A stretch of DNA of 64,000 bases, taken from assembly GCA_964006375.1 (NCBI GenBank), contig OZ023267.1:39998721-40062720 (forward strand). The letters are read 5' to 3'. A program made the translations under genes and the position numbers. Below the pieces are notes generated by a model. It saw only the letters and a list, made by a program, of their open reading frames with translations, was not told the origin of the DNA and searched no databases. How positions within the stretch are numbered: the stretch's first letter is position 1; the number at the start of each line of letters is the position of its first letter. This stretch comes from Tillus elongatus. Taxonomy: Eukaryota > Arthropoda > Insecta > Coleoptera > Cleridae. Below are positions 52,854 to 63,015 of the stretch, in pieces.

Positions 52854-54010
52854 AGATATATTATTAAAACTAATTCTTTATATTTAAATGGACCTTTGAG
52901 ATCGGTTTTAGAGTGCCAGTTAGCGATTATTTGAAAAAATTTATATTTTAGATGGAGCTACTAAATTAAAATTTGGTCTTAGATATAATATGTGAGTACT
53001 GCAAGTGTCTTTAAAAAAATTGTGTTACAAATTTCATTAAAGTTACACAAGTTTTTCAGAAAACAATTAATTATTTACAAAGTGAATGTACCAGTCAAAT
53101 TATAAATATGACAGGTATTTTTCCTTATTAATTGTGTGGATGGTTTTGTTTTAGTCAACCCATCCAGTTTTTGCAAACAATAAACAACAAAAAAGGTTTT
53201 TTAAAACAAAACGAAGCTCAGTATGTTATTTTTCTTTAAATTATTACCCACGTGCGTTTACATAGGTGTTACTACGGTTAAAGATTGAAGATTCTGGCTT
53301 AATGGGAAATTTATTGAGCTTTCGGATTTGAAATATTTTTACGAAAATTTTCTACCATAACATAAAAAAACCTTTTTTGTTGTTTATTGTTTGCAAAAAC
53401 TGAATGGGTTGACTAAAACAAAACCACCCAAGTAATTAATATCGAAAAATACCTGTCATATTTATAATTAGACAGGTATTATTTTTTTCTGAAAAACGTT
53501 TGTAACTTTAATGAAATTTGTAACACAATTTTTTTTAAAGCACTTGTACTTACCTACATATTATACCTATCTAAGATCAAATTTTAATTTAGTAACTCCA
53601 TATAAAATATAAATTTTTTCAAATAATCGCTAACTGGGACTTTAAAACCGATCTCCAAGGTCCATTTAAATTTAAAGAATTAGGTTTAATAATATTTATA
53701 ATTCGACAGGTACATTCCCTTTATAAATCATTTATTTTTTCTGAAAAACGTTTGTAACTTTAATGAAATTTGTAACAGAATTTTTTTAAAGGCACTTGCA
53801 GTACTTACATATTATATCTAAGACCAAATTTTAATTTAGTAGCTCCATATAAAGTATAAATTTTTTCAAATAATCGCTAACTGGGACTCTAAAACCGATC
53901 TACAAGGTCCATTTAAATTTAAAGAATTAGTTTTAATAATATATCTTATTAATAGTGTACAATTATTATGAAAATTCACTACCATAACGTACTTGCTGCG
54001 CCTAGAGTTT
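52854..54010. mobile_element. Third-subfamily dispersed-element pieces, inverted and repeated
   Basis: The segment 52855-53220 (GGACCTTTGAGATCGGTTTT, ATTACAAATTTCATTAAAGT type words) is repeated inverted at 53365-53690 and again, in that same inverted orientation, at 53700-53945. The last copy ends GAAAATTCACTACCATAACG with GTACTTGCTGCGCC, the family terminus, and a T-run. They form the loop of the foldback element. Confidence 0.65.
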
Positions 54011-54114
54011 TTTTTTAACAATGTTACTTCTTACGCAGGGTAAATGATATAAATTTTCTCAAAATATACTTCTTATTTCTATCAAAAATTGAGTTTAATT
54101 TGGATCTGAAGGTA

Positions 54115-54545
54115 AAGGTTTATCAAGTCATGCGTATGGAGTGTTATAATGATGGGGTGGACGTTAACTAAGCAGGAAACTAAGGGGATAGAAGCTTTTG
54201 AAATGTGCACGTTTAGCAAAATGACAAAGACAATAAGGTACACCGATAGAAGCACGAATAAAAAAGTGTGTTAGAAGAGGTGACAGAATAGAAATGCTTG
54301 CTGAAAGAAATCGATAGGAAAAGGCAACATATATGACATATTTTAAAACATCTTCCTGGTAGTTTTATTTGAAAGATACATACCTAGACAAAAAGGAAGA
54401 GGTAGATCAAAAGTAAAACGTCTAGATATATGGTACAATATTGATTGGAGATGGAAGCTACACTGCATTAAAATGGGCAGTTACAGACGGAGATTCTCGA
54501 TTGCGACAGATGGTATCGCATTTCGATTATGATGGTGATGATGTT
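54115..54545 (+). pseudogene. LINE C-terminal remnant
   Basis: Broken frames carry GIEAFEMCTFSKMTKTIRYT, then NKKVLEEVTE, LLKEI, and RRGRSKVKRLDIWYNIDWRW, ending FSIATDGIAF. This order (EAFEMW..RR, then V-L, then GR-R-R-W...DW, then A-DR) resembles the C-terminus of RTE- and jockey-like LINE proteins. Many stops are present. Family level only. Confidence 0.5.
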
Positions 54546-54614
54546 TATCGAGCAACAAAAACAAATCTTTAAACAACAACAAACGTACGTCTATCTCATG
54601 ATTATTTATTTATA

Positions 54615-54952
54615 AGAGCCTCGCTGGTTCAGTCGTAAGAACGTGTGCCTCTGAACCGAAGGGTACTGGGTTTGATCGCAGTGTTCTCCTTTCACTTTTT
54701 TCAGTACACACTGTAACATTAACATCAACCGAGGTTGTGGCATTGTATTTGAGCAAGTTGAATGTCTGCACGTTCCGCCCTTCGGAGGGGGCGTAAATCC
54801 GTCGGTCCCGCGTCCATGCGATGTTGGGCACATTAAATATTTCTACTATCCTTGCAGAACGGCAGGGTTCGGCAAAATTTCTAGGATAGCGAGGTGAAAC
54901 TACTCCCTGGTGTCGGTGATTGGCCATAGTCGCGGAAATAGACCGACGTTAC
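54615..54952 (+). mobile_element. tRNA-derived SINE, copy in the foldback element
   Basis: The tRNA head is GAGCCTCGCTGGTTCAGTCG with a decayed B box GGGTTTGATCG. The body has CAACCGAGGTTGTGGCA and GGGGGCGTAAATCCGTCGG, and the tail is CGCGGAAATAGACCGACGTT. Its tail (54912-54952) also forms the inner part of the right arm. The inverted counterpart at 52807-52853 has only the tail. Confidence 0.83.
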
Positions 54953-55311
54953 AGATAAAATAACACAAACATATTTATTTATATGCTTCTAAGGCTGACT
55001 TGACTTTAATTCAGCTAGAGTTTCCGTGGTATAATGTCGATTAAAACAATAATATACTCGTATATTTATATGACGACTTATTTACGTACACAATTAGTAA
55101 AATCATAATATATGAACTATGCATTATTCTATTAACGCAACGAGAATAATAGTCAATGAACCAATTTTGTTTCCTTTTAGTTTGTAAACACCATCAACTA
55201 ACTATAAAACCGACACAGGCAGAGCTACCTACCTGATTACGCATCAATAGTCAATAGGTAAACGTTTTGCAAGTGGCACCACCTGGATGCTGTCGTATAA
55301 CTCACTAATAA

Positions 55312-55572
55312 TTACGACTTTTTATCTCAGAATTCCGAGTTTTTATGTCAGAATTTCGACTTTTTATGTCAGAATCTAAGTTTTTATCTCAGAATCCTGA
55401 GTTTTTATGTCAGAATTCTGATTTTTTTTTATGTCAGAATTCTGACTTTTTATCTCAGAATACTGGGTCTTTATGTCAGAATTCTGACTTTTTTATCTCA
55501 GAATTATGAATTTTTATGTCAGAATTCTGACTTTTTATCTGAGAATTCTGACTTTTTGATCTCAGAATTATT
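55312..55572. repeat. Tandem ~21-bp array, right arm
   Basis: About 12 units of the same array as 52145-52468, in inverted orientation (CAGAATTCTGACTTTTTATC and variants). The unit sequence is more varied than on the left. Confidence 0.92.
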
Positions 55573-55612
55573 AGAAAATATTTTTTTAACGTGACCACAG
55601 AACGCCGTCGTA

Positions 55613-55990
55613 TAATAGAGCTGTCAAAATTTACTGTAGTAATTTAAAATTGAATTTTATGCAATAATCAGGCCACAGATGTGAAAGAATATATCAAAAT
55701 GGAGGTTGAAAGACCGAAAGTTAGTGGGAAGCTGTAATCTTAAGGACATTGGTAGTGACAATTTCAGACAATTTTTGGCAATTAATTCGGCATATATGTA
55801 ACCAAATCGTGTCTATTATATACACAAGCAGATGCTTATTTGTATGACACCGTATACCATTGATAGACAAAATATACTATACTATCAAATCAAAAGGTAC
55901 ATACATAGCTGCCATGGCAAAAAAAAAACAGTTACAAAATTCTAAAGCCAATTTTCTTTATCACTTTTTTACTCAATACCTACACTATAT
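55613..55990. other. Intronic stretch, unclassified
   Basis: No coding or repeat signal recognised. Confidence 0.35.
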
Positions 55991-56290
55991 ACAGACTTGG
56001 AGACTACTTCTCTGGCTTCACTGTTGGTTTTCTTTTTTGTAGGTGAAGGACGTAGCCAGCGCGTAAGCTAACAGGAGTAAGTGGCCCTTACGAATTCTGG
56101 ATGTTCTAGGATGTTCTTCAACGTTTCTGTGACTATAGTTTCGCTGCTTGACAGAAACGTTGAAGAACATCCTAGAACATCCAGAATTCGTAAGGGCCAC
56201 TTGCTCCAGTTAGCTTACGCGCTGGCTATGTCCTTCACTTACAAAAAAGAAAACCAACTGTGAAGCCAGAGAAGTAGTCTCCAAGTCTGT
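55991..56290. repeat. Near-perfect 140-bp-arm palindrome before exon 3
   Basis: Arms 55991-56130 and 56151-56290 are inverted copies with only a few mismatches around a 20-nt loop. The arm edge is ACAGACTTGGAGACTACTTC. Weak complementarity continues a few bases outward. It ends 161 bp before the exon 3 acceptor. It is probably a MITE or foldback remnant. The two mirror-image open frames across it are an effect of the palindrome, not genes. Confidence 0.9.
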
Positions 56291-56451
56291 ATGTAGTATG
56301 GACAAGTTTCACCAAGTAAGGGCAACAACAATCAATGAATTCAATACCTACAAACAAATATTTCTTTCATTTGATGTAAACCATTACACCACAAAATACA
56401 ACATTGTGGTTTTTGTGTGTGACTAGTACCAATTTTGTTAATTTTTTTCAG

Positions 56452-56883
56452 GTGCACTCCAAAGGTCTAAAATTCGGCATTTACGAAGACTTCGGTAACT
56501 ACACCTGCGCTGGTTACCCCGGTGTCTTAGGTTACCTCCAACTGGATGCTGATACCTTCGCTTCTTGGGACGTGGACTATGTTAAACTTGATGGTTGCTA
56601 CGCCCATCCCAGTGAGATGGATAGGGGATATCCGGAATTTGGGTATCACCTGAACCGCACCGGTAGACCCATGATGTACTCTTGTAGCTGGCCTGTGTAT
56701 CAAATATACGCAAACATGCAGCCCAACTTCACTTCCATCATAGAACACTGCAATCTCTGGAGGAACTTTGACGATATACAAGACTCCTGGGCTAGCGTCG
56801 AAGCTATCATGGATTATTATGGGAATAACCAGGATGTGATTGTGCCAAATGCAGGACCGGGACACTGGAATGATCCTGATATG
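56452..56883 (+). CDS. Alpha-N-acetylgalactosaminidase/alpha-galactosidase (GH27), coding exon 3
   Basis: The exon encodes residues 114-257 of the protein begun at 10672. It starts VHSKGLKFGIYEDFGNYTC. VDYVKLDGCY holds the catalytic nucleophile Asp160, and LWRNFDDIQDSW holds the acid/base Asp221. Their spacing of 61 residues equals that in human GLA (170/231) and NAGA (156/217). The specificity loop reads YSCSWPVY: Ser192 matches NAGA Ser188, and Val195 sits where NAGA has Ala and GLA Leu. The exon ends GPGHWNDPDM, so all active-site residues are complete here. Three N-glycosylation sequons (NYT, NRT, NFT) and the expected cysteines are present. The acceptor is TTTTTTTCAG and the donor TG|GTAAGT, phase 0. 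The next exon, expected to begin near LIIGNFGLS, lies outside the window. Confidence 0.96.
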
Positions 56884-57036
56884 GTAAGTCTTTTTATCGG
56901 TGGAAATTTATTTTATTAAGGAGATTATTCAGTGGTTAAAATTTCCACGCGTGGAACTCTTGTATCAGTTTCTACATATAATCAATACAATTTGATATTT
57001 GTGAAGTAACTAATGTGATCAAGTGAGATATAAGAT
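56884..57036 (+). other. Start of intron 3 of the GH27 gene
   Basis: The donor GTAAGT at 56884 opens an intron that continues at least to the window end, 7.1 kb, because no sequence matching the rest of the barrel or the C-terminal beta domain was found on either strand. Confidence 0.75.
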
Positions 57037-59017
57037 ACGAAGTACGTGCCGCCACCTCGTTGCGGAAGCAAGTAGTATGTTGTGACGGTAGCTCCAAATA
57101 ACACAAAGTGTTAAAAAATAGAGACTGTATACAACCAACAATTTAGTAAACTGTCAGCCCTGGCCCATTTCTACCCTAATATAGCGACGAAGTATAGGTT
57201 AGATGTCCCCTGTGGGTCCGGGGACTAACTAAAAGAATAGGCCCAAGGTAACTCCTGCCTGTCGTAAAAGGCGACTAATTGGAATCAAACACTGACGGGG
57301 GTCTTGTCAATGTGGGCCTGAAGGAATGTGGAGTGATGTACACCCGGATTTTGAGGCGTCCACTCTGGGCTTAGAAATGGATGGTTGTCCGCGCTTGGTT
57401 GTTACTCGGGAGCGGGGTTCCGGATGGGTGCCGCCTTGGGTTGAGTGCTGGCGGGTGTCGTATGTCTAGGCGACCCGGAGGGGGTTGACAACTCTGATGA
57501 GTGGTAAACACCCGGAGTTTGGGGGCCCCCACTGTGTGCTTAGGAACGGACGGACGGCCTCGCTTGTACGATGCTCGGGAGCGGGGCTCGATGGAATGTC
57601 GCCTTGAGTCTAGCACTGGTGGGTGTCGGGTCTAGACGAACCCGGAGGAGAGCTGAGATCTTTAGGGGTTGAATAAAACTAAGGGTTGAGGCCTCTTCTG
57701 TGAGCTTAGAAACGGACAAACGACCTCACTTGGATACTGCTCGGATGCAAGACTTCATGATACTGCACCGAGTCAAACACTGACGGATGTCTAGTCCAGA
57801 CGAACTCGGAGAGAGGTTATCTCTCTTTGAGCTTTGAGACGGGCAAGCGACTTCGCTCAGATGGCGGTACATCTGTCAAACAAAGTTTGACCTCGCAAGT
57901 GTCGTCTCCTGTCGGAAGCTCGATTTGTTTGGTGAAATTTAAGCTAACGCTGGCAGGTGATGGACCTGGACGAACTCGGAGGTGACTGGGGTCTCTAGGG
58001 GTGGATTACACCTGGAGACTTGGGCCTACTCTGTGAGTATCGATACAGGCTAACGACCCTGCTTGTCAATGAAACACTGGCGGGGGTCTGGTGCAGGTGA
58101 GGCTGGGGGGAGGCAGACATCTCTGGGGAGTGATATATCCGGAGTTTGGCGCCTCCACTCTGGCCTCGGAGACTGACAATTGGCCTCGCTTGGTTCTTAC
58201 TCGGGAGCATGGCCTCGCTTGGTTCTTACTCGGGAGCAGGGTTCCAGATGATACCGCCCTGGATTGAGCCTTGGCGTGTGTCGTGTGTCCAGACGTCCCG
58301 GGGGCTCTGATCTCTGATGGGTGGTAAACACCCGGAGTTTGGAGCCCATACTGTGTGCTACGAAACGGACGGACGGCCTCGCTGGGGTGATGCTCGGGAG
58401 CGGGACTCAATGCGATGTTGCCTGAGTCTTAACACTGTTAGGTGTCAGGTTTGGAAGAGCTTGAGGGGAGCTAAGATCTCTAGGGGTGGATTACAACTGG
58501 AGATTAGATGCTGCTTGAGAGCGGGACTTCATGATACCGCCTCGAGGTAAACACTGACGGATGTCGGGTCCAGACGAACTCAGAGAGAGGTTATCTCTCT
58601 TTGAGCTTCGAAACGGGCAAGCGACTTTACTCAGATGGCAGTACACCTGCCAAACAAACTCTCACCCTCAAGAAAAGATCGACTCCCTCAGGGAGCTGAA
58701 ATTGATGGGTGAAATCTAAATAATTAGACCTGAGCCACAATAGACCTAAGGTCGCGGTGGAGGGACTGAAATAGCCCACTCACAATAAAATCTATCTAAT
58801 CTAATAGGTTAGATGCATTCTCACCACAATTAGAACCGTAGACCGGTACTAACTAACTTTTTCCCTATATTAGGGCAGAAATGGGCCGGGGCAGACAATT
58901 TACTAAATTGTTAGTTGGTTGTATACAGTCTCTATTTTTTATCATTTCGTGTTATTTGAAGCTGCCGTGACAACATACTACTTGGTTACGCAACGAGGTG
59001 GCGGCACGTGCTTCGTG
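57037..59017. mobile_element. Unit bounded by ~150-bp inverted repeats, containing a GC-rich array
   Basis: The arms 57037-57186 and 58865-59017 are inverted and clearly similar. They share GTGCCGCCACCTCGTTGCG, AAGTAGTATGTTGT and ATAGAGACTGTATACAACCA. Between them lies a GC-rich tandem array and a word (GCCTGTCGTAAAAGGCGACT) that I associate with retroelement-derived insect sequence but cannot place with certainty. No transposase is seen. Confidence 0.68.
57290..58665. repeat. GC-rich tandem array, ~165-bp period
   Basis: About nine degenerate units can be followed by a word related to GGTGTCGGGTCCAGACGAAC, at about 57295, 57454, 57621, 57784, 57949, 58080, 58271, 58438 and 58558. Most spacings fall between 159 and 167 bp. 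Other recurring words are ACACCCGGAGTTTGG, GCTCGGGAGCGGG and GGTTATCTCTCTTTGAGCTT. The base composition differs sharply from the surrounding AT-rich DNA. Proline/arginine-rich open frames on the minus strand come from composition, not coding. Confidence 0.8.
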
Positions 59018-60015
59018 TCTGTTCAGGAAGCGGAGGATAATTATAGGGATAAATCGCTGAACTAGCCAAATATAGACATAGGTAACGGGATAATTTAAAC
59101 TATATTAACTCACAAAACTTAACATTATTAAATAACAAATGAATGAACTTACGTAGATTGTGACATGGTGAATATTAATTCAACAGTATTATGTTTACAT
59201 GATTAATTTACAAGTATCGCGGCGTTACATCTGAAGCAATCTAATATTAACCGTCTACATTGTAAAAACTTATTTTAACTAACTCATTCTCCACTTACTA
59301 CAATTAATCTCATTTATATTTACAAAACAATAATACTTATATTGATTCTTAATTAGTTTTACGACCTTCCTAATTGCTGACTGCAACATTCCTGCGTATC
59401 TCACTAATTTGCCTTGTTTATTGTTTACATACTGAATGTGATATTTTCAATGTCAATCGATACAATTCTGACCTCTAAGTATTCGCAATATTTACATTCC
59501 TTGCTGTAAAGAATTAAAATGAACTACTTTTAATTATTATTTTAGTGTTTTTAACAATTATGTTTCTACTTCTATTACGGCCCTTTTGAAGACCTTTCCT
59601 GTCCTCTGAACATGTCTTATATCTTACTTAGTTTTGGAAGGCTGGCTACCATAGCCGTATTACTTTATGGGTGTATTTTCGCTGCAATTATTATGCCGTA
59701 CTGACGAGTTCTAATTAGAGCGAAACCGGTCTACGGTTCTAATTGTGGTGAGAATGCATCTAGCATAACTAATATTGAACTTTAAAACTAGAAGTTGGCT
59801 CAGAAGTGTTTTATGACGAAGGTTCCGGCATGCGATAGTTTGAGGAATACAATAGATTACGTTACTGCTTGACCCACCCTTTTATTTGAAATTCGAACAC
59901 CGGCTATGTTATGTAATAAACTTATTCTTGGTTAGCGTTTTAGGAAAATATGTTAAACATGTTCTGTGACAACAATTTGTATTATCAATTTTTTTTTGTT
60001 TCTTTATAGAAAAAA
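59018..60015. other. Intronic stretch, unclassified
   Basis: AT-rich, with no gene recognised. The sequence GAAACCGGTCTACGGTTCTA and AATTGTGGTGAGAATGCATC near 59725 is an inverted match to a block around 58805-58845 (GATGCATTCTCACCACAATT), so the unit at 57037-59017 may extend to about 59765 or have a partial second copy here. Confidence 0.4.
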
Positions 60016-60311
60016 TTTCTCGTATTCCCAATGATTCCCGAGTTATAGGCGCTAAAAGAGAGCGTTTTGTGAAAAACCACACTAGGGCGGTTCAATATGG
60101 TATTTCTAATAATATTTGACAATGGTTTACCTACATTTTTGTATACTAATGATAATTGAGGAGATAAACTTTACAACTTTGTATAAAAAGCACATGATGT
60201 ATGTTACTTATGATGCATATTGATGAGGCACATGATGTAGGTATATCAAACAATGAAATATATGAACAAAAAATACTGAGGTTATTCGAAGGAAAATTTT
60301 GTACAAAAAAA

Positions 60312-60830
60312 TCAATTACTTCTGAATCGCTTCTTGGTAGAAGGCCCTGCAATTTGATTATCTTGGCCAGCTTCTACACTTGCTACCTGAAACAATAGGT
60401 AAGTATGCATGAGATGAAGGTTAATATTGAGCCACTTTGCTGCCAGCCAAAGAGTATCGTATGGAGTTAGCTGATCAGTTTTCTTGACTATATCTTTCAG
60501 ATCCTCCACAATCACATTACTAAATCCACCTTGTGATTTTTGATAAGTTTGTAAAGGAATGACTCGAAGTTCCCCTACTGTCATAACAGGTGGTACCTTG
60601 GTGTGCCTCGGTATTGGTTTTTCATGTTCGCTTGCAGTTGTGCTTCCAGAATGCACACATTTGATGCCACCCATAGAATGGAATGTGTTGAGACCGTCCA
60701 GTGTTCTAATATTAAAGTCCGCGTTGTCAAACACAGATTGTTGAAAAGGAGTATCATTATCAGGTTCAATGTGATGAATGAATTGCTGACATTTTCAGCT
60801 GCTGTGCGCTGTGATATGAAGCACTGAACC
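60312..60830 (-). pseudogene. Repeat-encoded uncharacterised protein, downstream part
   Basis: The frame 60312-60734 reads VFDNADFNIRTLDGLNTFHS, then MGGIKCVHSGS. Upstream, after a frameshift, HHIEPDNDTPFQQS extends it. The D-N-x-D-x-N-x-x-T-x-D-G-x-x-T-F-H-x-M-G pattern recalls a large family of uncharacterised proteins repeated in arthropod and cnidarian genomes, known to me only by its pattern. Function unknown. The two remnants lie in the expected N-to-C order on the minus strand. Confidence 0.5.
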
Positions 60831-61079
60831 CTAAACTTGATAAAAGGTTTACCAACTTCTTGCTTGCAAACATTCTGTACACAAACAAAGCAGCACTGTT
60901 CATTATTGCTTATATAAAAGAGGTTGGACGTATCGCAGAGATAATACTGTGAGCAATATAAATGAATTTTCTTTTTTTTTTGCATTATCTGCTTTTTTCA
61001 TTATCAATGTCTCCAGAAAAACTTGTAGAGTTGGGGGTACACAAGAAGCTGCTTCTTTTAAAAAGTTGTTGCCCGGAGG

Positions 61080-61598
61080 CTAGGCGCTTGTATCATGCAC
61101 ATTTTTCTGAACATCCTGCCTTATTACTTTTGCTACTGCTTGTACGATTCTTAGTCGCTCATTACTTTCATCAACTTGTCTGTCATCATACCATGAGTTC
61201 AAAATTTTGATTCCAACATCATTGAAACAGATGATTGCATCCCTCCATCCAACTCCCACAGCAATTATAATTTTCTCTCCATATTTGTCTTTGAGTTTGC
61301 TTTTAATTGTATCATTTGAAGGAACATCCCCAGATACTGCAGAACGTAATTCTTCAAAGGAAAGTTGGCATCCCTCACTATTCTCAATGAGGGAGTAAAT
61401 CTCTTCCATAGCCTTTATAATGTAATCTGCCTCGGGGCGTTCACGTTTTCTACCCTCTTCTGGAGGCTTGTGGGACATAAATTGTTGGTAGCAGTCCAGG
61501 TGGTACACTCCATCAGCAGCGACAAGATCGCTAATGCCAGACAGACGCAGGCTAACTTCTTCTGCCTTTTCATCATTTCTCCTGTCTGCAGAATTCAA
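61080..61598 (-). pseudogene. Repeat-encoded uncharacterised protein, upstream part
   Basis: A 172-residue open frame starts at 61598. An early block, RRNDEKAEEVSLRLSGISDL, precedes VAADGVYHLDCYQQFM, an H-x-x-C pattern that may bind metal. A long charged helical region follows (EEIYSLIENSEGCQLSFEEL), then SKLKDKYGEKIIIAVG and GWRDAIICFNDVG. It probably belongs to the same protein as the downstream remnant. Not assigned to a named domain. Confidence 0.5.
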
Positions 61599-61846
61599 TA
61601 GTCATAATCATTTCCTCACTTCGACAATAGAATGCATCTGTGCGGGCTTTTATATGTCTCTTTATTTGTTGGACGATAGCCGGCTCGTCGGAGTAGGTAT
61701 TGTAAGTACTATATTTAATGTAGTAACTTATTATTGTCACATATTGTTAGAAATGCCATATTGTACCGCCCTAACGTGGTTTTTCACGAAATGCTCTCTT
61801 TTTAGCGCCTATAACTCGGGAACCATTGGGAACACGAGAAAAATGT

Positions 61847-62842
61847 ATATAATCATTTCTGCAGAAAATTTGATAAGCGTTAATTATGTATATAATCAAC
61901 TTTTGCCTCCGACCAACGGTTCTGGAGATACTAACGAAAAGCCAAAGAAAGTGCCCTATTTTCGCTAATTGCCGCTAGAGCTTGCCACATATTCATGAGG
62001 ACTTTCGGTATATTAATTCTTACGTACCTTTAAATAAGTATGCGAAGTTTCAAAATTTTCGGATTTTTCAGGAGGTTAAACAAAATCGACGTACCTCGGC
62101 TTTTTCTTTCTTTTTTAATTCCAATATTTTCCAGGTGGGAAGTTTTAATTGGCACAAGACGTGCATGTGATTTAAATATTGTGCAAGAATATATATTTGC
62201 AGTTTTCTTTTTGTAACTGATTCCTAAGTATGTCAACATTGCTTGTGAAAACTGTAAGGCGCCTACTTAAAACACTCTGCCTGGTCTTACTAAATAATTT
62301 ATGACATTAAAGTGATTTTATCAGTTATTTATGACGGTGGATTGTAAATTTGGAAACATAATTTACATCTGGAAATTTTGTTTATATTTGTTCACGATAC
62401 CCAAACACATCATCATTCCGGACGTGACAATCTGACGTCAATAATAATTGTCCAAAAATACCAGCAATTCACAACGGATGTTGACACTTATTCACAGATA
62501 ATCTTCATCATAGGTGAAAACTGAACAGTCTAGAGACTGTCATGTCTCATCGAGTTCGTACTCATATCCTACCGGAAATTTCTTTAACTGTACACACAAG
62601 CTGATCATCATAAATCTCAAATGAATAGTTTAAGTGATAATTTGCTACCAAACCTATTTTTATTTATAATGCCGTTTGTTATACTCCAACGGTTTTCCTG
62701 TATAAATGAATTAGATAATTTTAATGAACTTTCTCTCTTATTATGTTCTCCATGCAGGTAAGTTGTTTGCTTAACATGGAAACCTGTCTTTGTCTTAATA
62801 TTTTATACAGGCGGCTTAAAAATAGCTGCGTGCTTTTTTTTG
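61847..62842. other. Intron 3 stretch, unclassified
   Basis: AT-rich with no gene or repeat recognised. Short frames here carry no domain signal. Confidence 0.35.
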
Positions 62843-63015
62843 TTTCTTTAACGTCAGCCTATTTGCACGACTATTACTAATCACACACAACATGGAGTAG
62901 TTTCACTCACTCGTCTGGATATTTTGTCCAAACTGTGTGTCATGTAAGCAATGTAACGATCTCCGTGCGTGCCCAACGTCATGCAGTACACATGACCGAC
63001 GGCTTATTGGTTATT
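62843..63015 (-). mobile_element. Decayed tRNA-derived SINE fragment
   Basis: The 3' part of the SINE in minus orientation shows TTTAACGTCAGCCTATTTGC for the tail and ACATGACCGACGGCTTATTG for the body, both diverged from the copies at 30525 and 33716. The tRNA head is absent or unrecognisable. Confidence 0.6.

Larger units (their letters stand above)
52101..55612. mobile_element. Foldback-type element with 0.70-0.75-kb inverted arms
   Basis: The outer ends TACGACGACGTTCTGGGGTC (52101) and GACCACAGAACGCCGTCGTA (to 55612) are inverted. Each arm has a short terminus, then a tandem array of about 21-bp units built on GATAAAAAGTCAGAATTCTGA, then a common unique part (TATTGACTATTGATG, CCTGTGTCGGTTTTA, TAAGTCGTCGTATAAATAT), ending in a SINE tail. 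Arms are 52101-52853 and 54912-55612. Long inverted repeats built from short tandem repeats are typical of foldback elements. The loop holds dispersed-element, LINE and SINE sequence. A clean target duplication is not evident (TAATAAG versus TAATAGA). Confidence 0.82.
60016..61846 (-). mobile_element. Inverted-repeat unit encoding an uncharacterised protein
   Basis: Inverted repeats at 60016-60124 and 61733-61846 share CCCGAGTTATAGGCGCTAAA and TGAAAAACCAC plus TAGGGCGGT. Weaker similarity extends outward. Between them lie two minus-strand coding remnants of one repeat-encoded protein. The arrangement resembles a DNA transposon, but I recognise no transposase motif. Confidence 0.6.

Noticed and set aside
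56018..56263. Two 60-residue mirror-image frames
   Set aside because: They lie on opposite strands of the 140-bp-arm palindrome and encode nearly the same sequence only because the arms are inverted copies.
56527..56865. Minus-strand frame of 112 residues over exon 3
   Set aside because: It is the antisense shadow of the GH27 exon.
57371..58550. Pro/Arg/Ser-rich frames in the GC-rich array
   Set aside because: Open frames there follow from GC content and a tandem period not divisible by three in most units. No domain is recognisable.
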